A stretch of DNA of 64,000 bases from Centroberyx gerrardi (lineage: Eukaryota; Chordata; Actinopteri; Beryciformes; Berycidae): contig NC_136004.1 in NCBI RefSeq assembly GCF_048128805.1, positions 25,196,333 through 25,260,332 of the forward strand. The letters are read 5' to 3'. The translations under genes were made by a program, and so were the position numbers. The notes under the pieces were generated by a model. It was not told the origin of the DNA, ran no database searches, and saw nothing but the letters and a program-made list of their open reading frames with translations. Below, in pieces: positions 42,215-54,400 of this stretch (position 1 is its first letter; each line of letters starts with the position of its first letter).

Positions 42215-42400
42215 GCACCATCAATGTGGACTTAAGCTGGCGATTTGACGAGTCACATATAGGACCCCACCCCCCACCCCCACCCCCCTCCGAGTCTCTC
42301 CCACCCCCTCTCCCCCTCCCCTCCCTCTATCCCCCCCTCTCCCCTTTTCCCTTGTGGACCTTCTCCCTGAACCCCCTCTCCCCCTCCTCTAAGATTCACC
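42215..42400 (+). other. pitpnm2: pitpnm2 5' UTR with short uORF
   Basis: The exon holding the start codon has an acceptor at 42214 (CCCCCCGCAG). It therefore carries 186 bases of 5' UTR, strongly pyrimidine-rich from about 42267. A three-codon upstream frame, ATG TGG ACT TAA, lies at 42224-42235, so scanning ribosomes may meet it before the main ATG. Confidence 0.6.
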
Positions 42401-45400
42401 ATGCTGATCAAGGAGTACCGGATCCCCATGCCCATGAGTGTGGACGAGTACCGCATCGCCCAGCTCTACATGATCCAGGTGAGGCCATCCGCCATATTTC
42501 CCACCAGCAGGGCCCCCACCCGCCGGGCCAAAAACAGCCAAAAACAGGCTGTGGGAAAGGAGACATCGCAGCACCGGGGATTTTTGAAAGCGTCCGATCA
42601 CGCCGTGCTCGATTATGAAGTGATTGGTCACGCGGAGTCTGATGCTGGAGTAAAGGAACAAAAGGAGCTTGTGTGCTGATAGATTATCCACTTAAACTCT
42701 CTGAAGCTGGCTGTTGCCACCCATTGCAGGCTGTGTGTTTCTTCAGGAAGTAGGGGGGGGCACCCTGCTCTCACAGCACACACAAACTGCTTTGATGGAA
42801 AGGCATCCAAGAGATCTCATGTCATCATCGGTCGACAAGTGCTTGTACTCATTAATTCATAACCACCTTTTGTTTATAGGATGTGTGGTGAATTTTTGGA
42901 TCGATACAGCTGAGAATCATTAGCTGCAGTCTTCTAACAGTGTGCTCCTGCTGTCCTGACTAGTTTATGGGCGGTCTTCGGCATAGTTTTATGAGAGAAT
43001 GTTAAATAAACTTAACATATTAAAAGGTCAGTGATCTTTCAGCGCTGCCTATTTGCTTATTTGTTTGCTGCTTATTTGTTTGCAGCTGCGGATCCTGCCA
43101 CACACCTTTCATAAACTGTGTGTATGTGTGGGTGTGTATAACATAGATCCACTGAAGAGTGACAGATAGATGGATAACTTTACAAAAGCCAGGATAAGCA
43201 AGCGTATGAACATAATTGTCAATAAACAATGTACATGAATTTACTAATTTATATTTATTCATGTACAAATGCAGCAGTGCAGCTAGGAGACGGCAGCAGT
43301 ATAGACGGAGAGAGAGGGACAGGAGTGGTGTTAAAGCTTTATGATTGACAATTATAACTGGAAAAGAGTTCATTTATGAAATTGGTATGTACTATACTCT
43401 GCATGGCAACATATTTTGTATTCATATGGCATGTGTACATGATGAAGGAATTGTTTTATCAGGTGGTGCTGCCAGGTACGCTATGAGCAACAGCACACAG
43501 GAGGCAGGGGAGCAATCACAGTGGCTCAGACTGAAAATGATGCATTCTTTAGTTATTGTTGTTTCAGATGTATTGTACATGATTTTAGGCATTAAGGTGC
43601 GTTTTATTGTTTGAGACACATTGTTGATCTAGGTACTAAACATTAAGCAACTGTGTTCTACTGTGATCTATGCATTTATATAATATGTATCACAAGTGGT
43701 AGTTTTAAGTTGTTGGAAGAGTCAGTTGAGGTTAGAGGCCTGTTTGATCAGGTTGAGGTATTTAGCTGGGTTTGGTCTGTCTTGTATCCCCTGGGATGTG
43801 TTATTATCTTGATAATAGCAGTGAAGGAATAATCTCATCAGAATTTAGTGAAAAGCTTTCAGCAGTGCCCTGCTTCACAGTAGTTACAGTCGTCTTCTGC
43901 TGCCAGTGAGCAGCAGGAGAAGGAGCAGCTGAAGGTTAAGTGCCTTGCTCAAGGAAACCTCAACAGCAGTTATTGAGATTCAAGCTGGTGACCTTCCCTT
44001 AGCAAGGTCTCACCATTAGGCTGCCATCCAAATTAATGAGTGTGTATGTTGGTAGGCAGTCTAAAATTACCAACTACCCATTACTACACCAATACTACAA
44101 CCAAAGCTCCACCTTTGTTCACCTGTATTGCCTCAGAGCGAGAGAGGGCCTCTCCTCTTCTGTCTATGTACTATAAAAACAGTTTGTCTGAAAAATATTT
44201 TTGCAGATTAGTTGTAGCAATATTGCCTCATTGTAAAGCTTGTTTGTTTTTTCTGATGGAAATAATCTTAGGCGGTTACAACGTGAGTCCATAATGTTTT
44301 GCCCATAGTGCTCTCTGGAAGAATGCCAGGGTTTTTGTTTACAGCCTTGTCTGTTGTTATTGCTTTGCTTTGTATCAGCCCCCTGGTGTATGAAACTGAC
44401 GGGTAATCCAGTTGAGCTGCATCCCAGTAGATGGTTGGGAACATGACTCAGTGGACATGCCCCTAAGCAAGCAGCCATTTTTAGTCGGCACAGACTAGTT
44501 AGAGCGCCACACTACAACAGACTCTTGTCTTTATTAAGATTATTTCTTTGGCACCTTTGTTGTATTGGACAGTGTATTGTGAGAGTGACACAAAAAAGGG
44601 AATGAGATCTGACATAGGTCATGAGTCAGCCTCAGCCACAGTCTTATAATGTTGCAAACACATGGTACAGTGTGTGTTTTAGTCCTCTTAGCTCCCTGAT
44701 CCACAGAGAGCCCCTCGTTAGACTTGTCTGACAGGACATTATGCAAAGAATTATGGAGTTGACACAACCCTCCACAGATATTTATTTCAAAGGTTTACAC
44801 AGTGAGTTAGTCTATGAAACAAGGATTTATTATACACATTCTCAAGCCTGTGAACACAGGAAAGGAAGAGGAATTCTTCCATTAGTGACCCATAGTTACC
44901 TTTCCCCCTGACCTCACCCTCTCTGTACAGCCTCATTGCTGTGAGGTTTCCATCGCTATGGCAACCATGACATCAGCAGCGTGCCGGTGGTCAGGTTTTG
45001 TTCGATAGAGGGAGTGAATGAAAAGAGGAAACGGAGGATAAAAAGACAAGCTGTGAAGGAGGGAGGGGAAGAAGTAAGAGAGGGGGTGGAAGGAAAAGAG
45101 AAAGCTGTATTCTGAAGAGAAAGAAAACAAGGATTTTGCTGGTGTGGATACCCACTCTTCATTGCTGTATGTTGCCAGGGCAACTGCAGCATGTAGGGCT
45201 GCCTGCCTGTCATCCATCCCCAGTGTAAGCCTCATGGATGAAGTCAGGGCCTAAGGACAGCCTGGCCATATCTGCACTTAAGCAGGCTACGCCCCACCCC
45301 AGTCAGAGTCCATTACGCTTTCAGTTACTTTCCCTTGCCCTTACAACGCTGCCTCCTTATTTGATAGTTAATTGTACCCACAGCTTTGGGATTAGCAATA

Positions 45401-48400
45401 ATGTGCAAAGCAAATGCAGGATGTGAGGGAAATTAAATAGGAGAGGATCCCTCTGACTCGCATTCATTCACACACATCCATCATGCACTGACTAAGCTCT
45501 CTGTGGAGTGAAGTGAAAAGCAGCATCTCAACAGGAAACATGCCTCACTAAGTTGATGGCAAGAGGAAAAAACCAGGATATGACTCCCATCCTGTCAGAG
45601 CAGTTGGATCTTAACACATACAATAGCTTTTCATGGAGATAGCTCCTCTTTATTTTTGTAGGGATTTGGTGCCTATTTGACAACACTGTTAAGGAAAGGT
45701 GGATGAGGGAGAGAGAATGCCATGTGACAAAGGTTTTGGAACAGGATTTGAACCCACAACATGGCAGGCACAGTGTCCTTGTATACTGAGCCAAGAGGGA
45801 TTCACAGTAGAGCAGGGCAGATGGGAGCACACCCCCCCCCCCCCCCCCCCCCAACCTCCCGAGTGCAGTAGGCACACAGTTGATGCTGCTTATTCTACCA
45901 GACCCTGTCGAAAACGATCCATTTCTTAATTTTCTTTTCCCCCTCAAGAACTGTTTACATCTGTAAATGGACAAGCAGGCACTATTTTCATTATGCTTCT
46001 CCATTATATCCAGTGTTCATTTGAGGTTAAGCATATTAGTCTATTCCCTCGCTTCCCCCTTCTCCCTAAGGGAATGACTGAGCTCTGGCCAGTGTTTTGT
46101 AATCTTCCTCCTGGTGAACTGCAGAGAATCAGTTCTCTCTGCGGGGGGAAGAAGAACTGATACTGGCCATTGGCACTCAGGTTCACAGGCCACAGTCAGC
46201 TGTCAGCAACCTAATTAAGTTGCTTTGAAATGTAGTGTACTGGTGTCGATGTCTCTGTGTACATGATTGTGTGTACACACCTTTTCTGTTTGCATGTGCA
46301 TATTTCTGCAGCTGCCCACGCTTACAGTGTATCTGTATGCATATGATATGCTGTAAACTGCACATTTGCGTATATGCTCCACTGTTGGGCTGCTGTGTTG
46401 TGTACGGCTGTGTGCCCGGCCTGTTTGACGGTGTTGCGGCGTCTGTGCTGTGTCTTTGGAGCTGTGTCTTGGCTGTTGAGAGCAGAGCGGGTGGCTAATG
46501 AATGACCTGTCAGAGGTAATGAGGTCCAGAGGGCTGGACGCCTCATGGCCCCCTTCTCCCCACACCACTGATTCACTGCCTCGCCTGCAATGCCTCTCCC
46601 TTCTGGACTGACTGGAGAAATCTGCCTCACACTATTATCCACATGCTGCAATAAGTGCTGCAATAGCCCTGAGTTAAACATACTTCCAGCTGTATGTGGA
46701 AAGACTTGGACAACAGTTGATGAGAAAAATAGAAAAGAACCTCAATAAACCTCCGTAATCTCTATGACATTTATGGTCCTTGCCCTTTGCTCCTTGTGTT
46801 CTTGATATCCTCAGCACTTGGACTATGCTCTAGTTTGTCGGTTCACTCATTTCATAATAATCACAAATCTTCCTCTTGCAATGCCATACATTCCCGCCTT
46901 TGAACCACCGAGTTACCTAGCTGTAACTCTAGTCGATTACATCTGCAGGCTCCACCCAGTTTTTCTTCCTGTGTGCACCTGGAATGTAAATATGGGAAAG
47001 GTGCGGCTCCATGAGCTGGTTTGGGGGCTTCCTGCTTTGCAAATCAGAGCTGACAGGCCTCCAGGAAGCTATCGACTTGGAGAATGTGTCTTCTGTTTCA
47101 GTCTTCTGATTGCGCCCAACTATTTCATACTCTTCTTACTTGTAAAAGGCACCATGTCTATTTATCCTTCTTTGTTTCACTTAGAAATAATAAACAGTAG
47201 ACACATAGTAGATCTGAAACAGTTCTGTTTCAAAGTGAGGCTATATTGGTATCCATATTTACAAATTCACTTTCACTTCCCTTTACACTTATTCATGCAC
47301 AAATGCACACACATTGCAACTTTTTTTTTAACCTATTATTATTACCATTCTCCTTACAGAAAAAGAGCCGAGAGGAGAGCTGCGGTGAAGGCAGCGGGGT
47401 GGAGATCCTAGAGAATAAGCCCTACACAGATGGACCAGGTGGGACGGGCCAGTACACCCACAAGGTCTACCACATCGGCATGCACATCCCCAGCTGGTTC
47501 CGCTCCATCTTGCCCAAAGCAGCACTGAGGGTTGAGGAGGAATCCTGGAACGCCTACCCTTACACCCGCACCAGGTGAGGTCTGCTCCTACAGGGATGCC
47601 ACCTCCACACCCCTTCATGCAGGAGAAGACATTGTTACCATTGTGGAAGAATTTCTATGTCTATAATGATCTTCCTAGGTTCAGCATTGAATAATTATTG
47701 TATAAAGCACACTAACAGTCTTCCGTCTATATCAAAGATTTATTCATGCATGGAGGCAAGGACAATACAAGCGTATTGTCAAAACACTTCCTAGACAAAG
47801 CAACATCTTATGATTACGCTGCTGTTCTGGGAAGGGTACAACAACTTCATAGTTACTCTTGTTTAGCATTCCTTGTTAGAACAGACTCTTCTTTCACAGG
47901 CAAGCCATCTGATGACACCTAATGACCCACTGTTGAACACACATACTACCACATGATGACACATAAGGAGCAATATTTTCATCTGTATAGATCATCTGTT
48001 GTGATCTGGAGCTTTTACTTCCTGGAAAACAGAGTCATCTTTAATGGTGACTTCATGCTGTACCAGTAGGCGTAAATAAAAATTCCAACCAATAAAACCA
48101 TCACAGATTTTTGAACAATCCCGCTCCTCCACCCCTCAGCAAACATCCTGTTTCAACAGGAAATATATCAAATCAAGGAAGTAAAGATGCCATTTCCCAG
48201 GGTCTTTGAAACCTTCCATAACATAGGAGAGACAGGATGAGCACAATTCTATATCAAGGAAACTACAGTAAATCATACTCAGGGTAACCGGGGGGCAGCG
48301 GCGCTCCCTTGAAAAAGACCTGAACTTCCCTGAAAGCAATAAAAGATACAATTTTAGAGGGGGATGCTAAAAACTGTAATTGACCACCATTCTCTCATGT

Positions 48401-51400
48401 ATTTAAAATGTGTGTAATTTGTACTCAGTGATTAATAATACAACAAGATAAAATAAAACACAGTGGCCCATTCTCTCCTCCTAGAAAGTGAATTGCATTG
48501 CCATGAGAAGTGTTAATCTCAGAATGTGTGTCAATGGTGTCACCATGTGTGCATAAACCCCTGATGTACAGCCTATTGGTGTACAACCCTCCTCAGAAGA
48601 CAGATTACAATTCAAACCCTGCTCATATTTAATATAATATAGTTTTGCTAATTGCTTTCTTAATTTAGCCCAGTTTGTTGGTATAAATAAAAAAACCTTC
48701 CTGATGAGGAATGGGATGGAAAGGATGCTTTTTGGTGGTTTATGCTGGCCTGTGTTGTTTTCGTTTATTCCCATCGTGTCCTCTGCTGAAAATCTAATAA
48801 AATGAATTAACCAAAAAAACATTCCAGGTAGAAAACATATCTACATCCAGCAGCAGAGTTGTCGACAGTTGTCAGACTATTACTGAGAGCAGCATCAAAG
48901 AGTGACATCCGGCCAGCCGCTCTCCTAGGCTGTTAGATGTTGATGGCCCGTCATTCTCAGGGTGTTGGCCTGTTTGTCTGTCTGGGGCCTGGACAAACAC
49001 AGAGACGTGAAGGTGCTGAAAAGAGACGTGGCCCTGACTGCACTGTCAGGATATTGATAGACTGGAAGTGCCTGCTGACACATTTATCCAACCAGTGACA
49101 GCTTTGCAGCAAACATCTCAGATGCAACAGACGGGCATGGCTCGCACATCTTCTACCCTCAACAGTGAGGGTAGGGAGGGGGGCGTTGTCACTTTCATTA
49201 AAATAGTTTTGATCTCAAGCCATTCAGCACAAAATCAAATCTTTGAAATGAAGGCAGACGTTCACCCGTAATGCAATCTTGCTCAGCAAATGCTTTTTAT
49301 GCTTTGTAAGGAAAGTTATGCCTTGGTAAATATATTTTTAGTGACATTGATTTTACTGCTGTCCTTTCTCCTTCAGATACACCTGTCCCTTTGTTGAGAA
49401 GTTCTCCATTGATATTGAGACATACTACAAGCCTGACACAGGCAACCAGGCAGATGTCTTCAACATGTCCGCAGCAGAGAAGAGGCTGAGGACAATTGGT
49501 AAGACCATTTGGTATCCTCTACCATTAGGAGGTCTTATTTAAGATATTCATAAACATGTATCAGACTAACTTTCAAAACCCACTATTTATTAAGGTCAAT
49601 ATGCATAAATCTTGCTCAGTGCTCTTATTATTTTCAAACAGATTATTATCCAATGAATAGTAATTATCTAGTGTAGATTGTATGAGGGAACCTGTACAGA
49701 AAGTAATTTCCTGTACCGCAATAGTTAAACTCAAACTCGTCATGTCAGTATTAGTGGGTTTAGTCATATTTACTCAGGGTTTCCTGATTCTTGTCCTTTT
49801 CTGTCTCAAACATAAGCAGCAGGTGAGGCCCACTTGTGGCAGTTTGTTGGCACTGCATCTGTTTTTCCTGTTGGCAGTAATGCAAGTTTGTTCATCGAAC
49901 ATGAAGCTGCTCACAAGTTTATGGTTTTAGGGCATGCAGTGACCCAGTTACACTTAATCATTGCGACAGGTTTTTTTCAATAGCATGAATGACTTATTCT
50001 TGTATTTCTGTGTCAGCTTGAAACTCAGTAAAAGTGTTTCAAGTCTATAAACACAAACCCAAACATGTTCTGTTAGGCTATTCAGTGTTCATTCAGTTCA
50101 TATATACATGATATCAGTGACACAGTAACCAATCAGAACCTGTAACCCAATCCATGCAGTACAATCAAAAGACCTGGCCCCATTAATTGTTATTGCTTTC
50201 TTTGAATCTCTCCGGCAGACCCCATCGACATAGTGACAGATCCTATCCCCCCACATGAGTACAAAGCAGAGGAGGACCCACGGCTCTACAAGTCAGTCAA
50301 GACCCAGAGAGGTCCTTTGCAGGACGACTGGATAGAAGAGTACAACAATAACCCAGGGAAGACCCCCATCATGTGTGCCTACAAATTGTGCAAGGTGGAG
50401 TTCCGCTACTGGGGCATGCAGTCGAAGATCGAGCGCTTCATCCACGATGTCGGTGCGTATGCGGTCACAGATGTCACAGTCTGTCACAGTCTCATAATAA
50501 TGGAATATTTTGTAAGACTGTTATACCCCTTTTTCATACACACAACCCAGGAATATCACAGGTATGCTCATCCAGATGCGTCCCGTGTAGGAGGCAATTC
50601 ACACGGAGTCTCGTACATGGGATTATCCCGTGTCACTACAATTCACAAAAGGCTCGGGACAGATCCATGTATGCAAGTGTGTAATTTTCACTTCGATATG
50701 GGCTGTCACTAGGGCTGAAAGATATTGACAAAAAATCGAATTGCGATTATTTGACACAATATTGCAAAAACTGCGATTCATATCATGATAAGGTTTTCTT
50801 GTCATACATTTTTTAGAAATTGTTTAAAGAAAAGTGATTTTGTTGAAAAAAAAAAAAATGTTAGTGTGCAGGATTTACTGACTTTGAGTATGATGAAAGG
50901 TTTTCATCAATATTGTACTTGATTCATGGACCACAGATTACCTGCAGCACTGAAATACCTTGTTTAAAAGTCCCCTCTCTTGGGGTCACTAGTCTGGTGT
51001 GTTATCTGATTCACAGCTAGATAGTAGAAACCTTCTGATTTTCAGTGCTAAGTGTGTAATATCTCCCATCCCCCAACCCTAGGACTGAGAAAGGTGATGG
51101 TGCGCGCCCACCGGCAGGCCTGGTGCTGGCAGGATGAGTGGTACGGTCTGACCATCGAGGACATCAGGCAGCTGGAGCTGGAGACCCAGCTGGCTCTGGC
51201 CACTAAGATGGCCCAGTTCAGCCAGGCGGATGAGGCTACCGAGGCCAACGGAGGTGCCCCGTCCCCGGACAAAGACCAGGAGGCTAAGGAGGCGATTAGC
51301 TCCATCGAAGCCGAGGAGGTGGTCGTCAGCACAGGAGGAGAGACTCTCCAGGCACGAGGTGTGCTCACCAAGCAGTGGTCCACCTCCTCCCGATCCTCCC

Positions 51401-54400
51401 GCTCATCTAAGAGAGGAGGTGAGGAGCAAGCCATCTTCATCTGTTCATCCGTGTCACCTATGTGTATGTCAAGGTGTGAGGCTGGAGCTGATGTGGAAGG
51501 TATCAAACAGCATTCATTATGCATTCACATTCTCGTCACTCCAGTTTTTCAGCCTTGTCATACCCTTCCTCATGTCACCCCATCTACAAGCAGTGTTTGT
51601 TCTGCCTGCCGCCTGACTCCTACTCAGCCTAAAGGCGGCAGTGTACTAACAACAAAGTCAAACTTTTCCACAAGGCAATATTTTAGACAAATTGCAGACG
51701 ATCATGCACTGGATGCTGGTGTATGAAGTATTTGACTAGTTTTGTGGAGTCCTTGGCCAATGCGGTGCTTTGATTTCCCCCCAAACGTGTCCTGTTGTCT
51801 GTATTCATTTCCGCAACAGTATACTGCCAGCTTAAGAAATCTAGAAGGAAATTGGAGGACTACTCCTCTAAGGATAGTGAATTGTTTGGCATCAACAGGG
51901 TGCTTGTTGGATCATATGTAAAAACAACAGATGAGGTAAAAACAGTTAAACCACAAAAAGCCATGGCAACCTATCAAGTGTAAAAAATTTCCCAACGCCT
52001 TTATGCCTTTATTATGACTTCCAGTGTGATATATTAAAATAAAGGCTTTTAAACATATTCCACACAAAAGAATTGGCCTTGGATTTTTTTTGTAGCTCAA
52101 CTATGTTTAAAACAAAAGTAGAGCCTACACACTGAAAGCTGCTCCTAAGGTGTATGAATCGGGGACTGATGAAGAGCTCTGTGCTCGAAATGTCACACAT
52201 ATAATGGTGTTAATAAATTCATCTACCGCGGGAGCAGCTTTCAGTGTGCAGGCTCTACTTTGTCCTGTGCTTTGCTGTGCTTTCCGGCACCTGGTTTAGA
52301 TTAGGATGTGCATGTTTTTACTCTGCTCGACTATATTTACTCGTGCCTCCACATTTGTTGTGCTCTCCGGCTCGCCTCGGTTCACCCCCCATAACTCGCC
52401 GGCTCTCACCTGGGTTATTTTTAGCGGCAGTATTGACATCACAAACCACATCTCATGACACACCCATCTCCAGTGTCACCCCCACCTCAAAGCGCCGTTC
52501 ATCCGCGCTGCCACCTGGACCCTGACTCTTATTCGGCCTGCCTTGTTTCACCCGTATAACTCCCCCCTGTGGTTCTCTCCCGGGCTATTTTTAGCAGCAG
52601 TATTGACATCACAGACCAGAGGAGGCTGACGCTCTGCACTGTGCCCCTCCCCTCCACCACTGCCGTTTCCTTCTGTGTGCTGACAGCTACAGCTGTGCCC
52701 CCCTCTCTCCAACCTGCCCCCTCCAGCATCCAGTACCACCAAGCCTTTATAAACGACCACCACTCCTCCTCCTCACTAATGATATATGAGGTGTAGCGTG
52801 AAGACACCTGATAGACAAGGCCTGCTTTTAGCGCAGCCTTTTTCCTCGGCTGGTAATTGGTTGTAGCTGTGTTACACTGGACCCCACTTTTCACACACAC
52901 GCCCCTGACCACCAAGCAATCCATCTGCGATGAAATAATGCACCACGGAGACTGTTGCATGTTTATATAACACTGTTTATGTGTGTGGGCTGGGGGAGAT
53001 TGTGCAATGTTTCTTTGTAGTAGTGCGTGTGTGTGATAGAGAGAGAGAGAGATGCTGAAACACATGTCCCAAAATAACAGTGATTCTTTTTGTTGCGGTT
53101 CTGTGTTTCAGTGAGCCCGTCGCGTCACAGCATCTCTGAGTGGAGGATGCAGAGCATAGCCCGAGACTCAGAGGACAGCTCCGACGAGGAGTTCTTCGAC
53201 GCTCATGGTAACCGCCATTTTGATTTTGTATCAAAGGAGATAGTTAGATCATTAAACGTTTCAATGTGTTCAGTTACCAAAGAGCCCATATGCTCCCTTC
53301 TCTTCCTTCCCTGACTCTGCATGCATCTCTTTAACAGATCAGTTCTTAAGCTTCCCAGATACCCAGCATGCTTTGGGCCTGCAATTGAAATAGGGGGGTG
53401 TGGTGCGACATGCGGGCTCTTGCCGGGGACACAGGCCGGGTGGCTTGCCCTGAAGTCAAGTCCAGAAATCACAGTCGTCTAGCCCCGCCTGTCCCTCACT
53501 GACCAACACACTCCAGCTCTCATCCCACCTACACTGCCACATACACACAAACAGACAGTGTGTCATTTCAGTCCTTTACAATTCATGATACGCCCAGGCT
53601 ATGAGAGAATCCACAAAATAATGTGCCAGTGTATGGGTGGTAAGATGATTTCATAACTTTTAGTTATGATGATGAAAAGAATAAAATCTGTCTGCATGTT
53701 GCTGTTATTTATTATAATGATACTGACTTAGTGTGCATCTGTTTCAACTGGAATAAAGCTGTGCATGTGACGTTGTGAATAACTGCAACAGAATGCATCA
53801 TCGGAGTTTATTGAAGAATATCGTCATCAGTTAATTTGTTGTATATTGCATGTCTGTATGGATTAAATCATTGTGTGAGGGTTGCATTGTAAGTGCATTA
53901 CATTTAATCCGAGTCTTCCCCATGATGTACTCATGAACTCATGACTACACTCATTGCATTTTAATTAGTCCACACCTACCATCTGACTCAATGATGACTA
54001 TTATAGCGATTACTATTGTGCTTCACAAGCACCCGTCTCAGTTATTTATTATTTACAGGTGTTGCTTTGTGTGGCCTACTGCTTACACTGTGGAAACAAC
54101 GTCACCAAATAAGCAGTTATTTCATTACAGTAAATAAATAAAGCTCACATGTTGTAAGACGTGTAAAAATTAATTCTGTCAGGTACAGTATAAAGACAAG
54201 TTTGGTTGCTGGATGAACAGAATGAAGGCAGTAGGTGTAACGGAAATTAAACATGAAAACAGTCAGGTGGCTCAGGTTACCTTTGATAATAGATTTCCAA
54301 CTTCAGAAATTGGTTTGGTACTATTTGCAGTACCGCTCTTTAACAAACCGGTGACAGACATGTCCAATTTTTTTTTTTTTACTGTTAAGTTCGCCTTGCC

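Larger units (their letters stand above)
42479..47359 (+). other. pitpnm2: pitpnm2 intron after the first coding exon
   Basis: No exon was recognised in 4.9 kb. It holds two minus-oriented SINE fragments and a 21-C run (listed separately), plus short TG and CA stretches. A long open frame running from about 46818 into the next exon is a chance read-through. Confidence 0.5.
51419..53111 (+). other. pitpnm2: pitpnm2 intron with duplicated block and fold-back
   Basis: No exon was recognised. It contains the short fold-back at 52115-52261 and the tandem duplication at 52381-52640, and ends with a GT/GA simple-repeat stretch near 53025-53052. Confidence 0.5.

Noticed and set aside
45722-45805. 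Functional tRNA gene
   Set aside because: A- and B-box-like sequences are present but a full cloverleaf with acceptor stem pairing is not evident, so a SINE head was preferred.
46818-47411. 197-residue open frame
   Set aside because: It runs through intron sequence into the pitpnm2 exon at 47360 in the wrong frame for PITPNM2 and has no recognisable domain.
51083-51726. Extension of the pitpnm2 exon beyond 51418
   Set aside because: A good donor (gtgagg) follows AAGAGAGGAG and the next exon joins in phase, so the continued frame is intronic.
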